From WHSM01 sp050701635 (GTDB lineage Bacteria > Actinomycetota > Actinomycetes > Mycobacteriales > Micromonosporaceae), in the NCBI GenBank assembly GCA_050701635.1, contig JBOGDF010000007.1, positions 1-36,068 on the forward strand: DNA of 36,068 nt. The letters run 5' to 3'. The position numbers and the translations under genes are program-made. This document shows, piece by piece, positions 34,607 through 36,068 of the stretch (positions are counted from its first letter, which is position 1; each line of letters starts with the position of its first letter). Below the pieces are notes generated by a model, which was given only the letters and a program-made list of their open reading frames with translations, was not told the DNA's origin and searched no databases.

Positions 34607-35995
34607 ATGTCGTTACTCAACCGCTCCACCGGCGAGTCGCCGCCACGCCGGCGCGACCGCACCCACTACCTGTACGTCGCCGTGGTGCTCGCGGTGGCCG
34701 CCGGCATCGCCGTCGGCTTCCTGGCCCCGGAGTTCGGCAAGAGCCTCAAGCCGCTCGGCACCGGCTTCGTGGCGCTGATCAAGATGATGATCAGCCCGAT
34801 CATCTTCTGCACCATCGTGCTCGGCGTCGGCTCGGTACGCCGCGCCGCCAAGGTCGGCCGGGTGGGTGGCCTGGCGCTCGGCTACTTCATGGTGATGTCC
34901 ACCGTCGCGCTGGCGATCGGTCTGGTGGTCGGCAACCTGCTCGATCCCGGGGCGGGCCTGCAGCTCAGCGACGAGGTACGCGGCCTGGGCGCCGACGCCG
35001 CCAGCAAGGGCGAGGCCGAGGGCACCGTCGACTTCCTGCTCGGCATCATCCCGACCACGCTGCTCTCGGCGTTCACCGAGGGCTCGGTGCTGCAGACCCT
35101 GGTGGTGGCGCTGCTGGCCGGCTTCGCACTGCAGGCGATGGGTACGGCGGGGGCGCCGATCCTGCGCGGCGTGGAGCACGTACAGCGGCTGGTGTTCCGG
35201 GTGCTCGCCATGATCATGTGGGTGGCGCCGGTGGGCGCGTTCGGGGCGATCGCGGCGGTGGTGGGGGAGACCGGGATCGGCGCGCTGAAGAGCCTCGCGG
35301 TGATCATGCTCGGCTTCTACGCCACCTGCATCATCTTCGTGGTGTTCGTGCTGGGGCTGCTGCTGCGGCTGGTGACCGGGCTGTCGCTGTTCTCGCTGCT
35401 GCGCTACCTGGGTCGCGAGTACCTGCTGATCCTGTCCACGTCCTCGTCGGAGTCGGCGCTGCCCCGGCTGATCGCGAAGCTGGAGCACCTCGGGGTGTCG
35501 CGGCCGGTGGTCGGCGTCACGGTCCCGACCGGCTACTCCTTCAACTTGGACGGTACGGCGATCTACCTGACCATGGCGTCGCTGTTCATCGCCTCCGCGA
35601 TGGGTACGCCGCTGTCGATCGGCCAGCAGATCGGGCTGCTGCTGTTCATGATCATCGCGTCGAAGGGCGCCGCCGGGGTGACCGGCGCCGGGCTGGCGAC
35701 GCTCGCCGGCGGCTTGCAGTCGCACCGGCCCGAGCTGGTGGACGGCGTCGGCTTCATCGTCGGCATCGACCGGTTCATGTCCGAGGCGCGGGCGCTGACC
35801 AACTTCTCCGGCAACGCGGTGGCGACCGTACTGGTCGGGTCCTGGACCGGGGAGCTGGACCGGGCGCGGGCGCGTGCCGTACTGGCCGGGGACGTCCCGT
35901 TCGACGAGGTGGCCTTCGCCGAGGGGCAGGACGGCACGTACCAGAAGGAGGACGAGCTGGTCGCCGTGGCCGCCGAACCGGTCGCGGTGCGGTGA
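34607..35995 (+). CDS. dctA: C4-dicarboxylate/cation symporter (DctA family)
   Basis: A 462-residue transporter of the dicarboxylate/amino-acid:cation symporter family, with GGAGG before the ATG. It has the eight-helix plus re-entrant-loop fold with the signature serine-rich STSSSESALPR (hairpin 1), NLDGTAIYL and NFSGNAVATV (TM7/TM8 substrate and cation residues). DctA imports succinate, fumarate and malate with Na+ or H+. The divergent DctS/DctR-like pair supports dicarboxylate-induced expression. Confidence 0.95.
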   Translation: MSLLNRSTGESPPRRRDRTHYLYVAVVLAVAAGIAVGFLAPEFGKSLKPLGTGFVALIKMMISPIIFCTIVLGVGSVRRAAKVGRVGGLALGYFMVMSTVALAIGLVVGNLLDPGAGLQLSDEVRGLGADAASKGEAEGTVDFLLGIIPTTLLSAFTEGSVLQTLVVALLAGFALQAMGTAGAPILRGVEHVQRLVFRVLAMIMWVAPVGAFGAIAAVVGETGIGALKSLAVIMLGFYATCIIFVVFVLGLLLRLVTGLSLFSLLRYLGREYLLILSTSSSESALPRLIAKLEHLGVSRPVVGVTVPTGYSFNLDGTAIYLTMASLFIASAMGTPLSIGQQIGLLLFMIIASKGAAGVTGAGLATLAGGLQSHRPELVDGVGFIVGIDRFMSEARALTNFSGNAVATVLVGSWTGELDRARARAVLAGDVPFDEVAFAEGQDGTYQKEDELVAVAAEPVAVR

Positions 35996-36043
35996 CGCGC
36001 TCCTTGCGGTAACGCGCTCCTCGCGATACGCGCTCCTCGCGGT
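35995..36043. repeat. Three imperfect 16-17-bp tandem copies at the dctA 3' end
   Basis: Units at 35995-36011, 36012-36027 and 36028-36043 share ACGCGCTCC and TTGCGGT/TCGCGAT-type endings. The first unit begins with the last base of the dctA stop, so it resembles the gene-end duplication after terC. Confidence 0.7.
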
Positions 36044-36044
36044 G

Positions 36045-36068
36045 GCCCGGGCCGGTGCAGGCCCGGGC
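36045..36068 (+). terminator. Hairpin at window end, possible dctA terminator
   Basis: GCCCGGGCC (36045-36053) pairs with GGCCCGGGC (36060-36068) across a 6-base loop. The window ends at the hairpin, so a following T-run cannot be seen. Confidence 0.6.

Noticed and set aside
35995..36043. CRISPR array
   Set aside because: Units are directly tandem with no spacers, and no cas genes are present.

Overview
The window is a high-GC actinobacterial chromosome segment. Gene content (DctS/DctR-DctA, CoaE fused to a GrpB/UPF0157 domain, a mycothiol-dependent maleylpyruvate-isomerase-type protein, frequent GTG starts, TypA, VapBC) and style suggest a Micromonosporaceae-like actinomycete. The family placement is inference from recall, not a search.

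Layout. (1) 1-7100, core genes: the 3' part of rpsA (ribosomal protein S1), a small membrane protein, coaE, uvrB, then a TerC-family membrane protein behind a yybP-ykoY (Mn2+) riboswitch. A frameshifted, truncated remnant of an antibiotic-biosynthesis-monooxygenase-like gene lies between uvrB and the riboswitch. (2) 7118-12023, minus strand: typA, a serine hydrolase of the class A beta-lactamase fold, an L-Ala-D/L-Glu epimerase and an NlpC/P60 peptidase. This looks like a cytoplasmic muropeptide-recycling set. (3) 12144-14927, minus strand: HAD hydrolase, GNAT acetyltransferase and MFS exporter. (4) 15022-19472, the most interesting part: a K+ channel, an aminopropyltransferase (SpeE-like) coupled to an AdoMet-decarboxylase-like protein, and divergently a glycine-rich lipoprotein, a glutathionylspermidine-synthase-type ATP-grasp ligase and a DUF350 membrane protein. 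(5) 19483-25682, an accessory-looking stretch: methyltransferase, three overlapping small Cys-containing genes divergent from an XRE regulator, alpha/beta hydrolase, DUF4375 protein, GNAT and a VapBC module. An 82%-identical partial copy of the 3' end of the metallo-hydrolase gene at 25747 sits at 24268. (6) 25747-36068: metallo-beta-lactamase-fold hydrolase, DinB-like protein, rsgA, uvrA, a Tat-exported Rieske lipoprotein, and a DctS/DctR-like two-component system divergent from dctA.

How the parts work together. uvrB and uvrA, 25 kb apart, both have a promoter resembling the actinobacterial RecA-independent DNA-damage (PafBC-type) element with the same 8-nt spacer and a TAnnnT -10 box, so nucleotide-excision repair is probably co-induced. 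The TerC riboswitch has a visible switch: the 3' strand of aptamer helix P1 is an exact complement of the TerC Shine-Dalgarno region, predicting that Mn2+ frees the ribosome binding site. In region 4 the polyamine-type enzymes and the ligase suggest production of an amine and its attachment to a carboxylate, possibly the C-terminal glycine of the neighbouring lipoprotein. That last step is a hypothesis.
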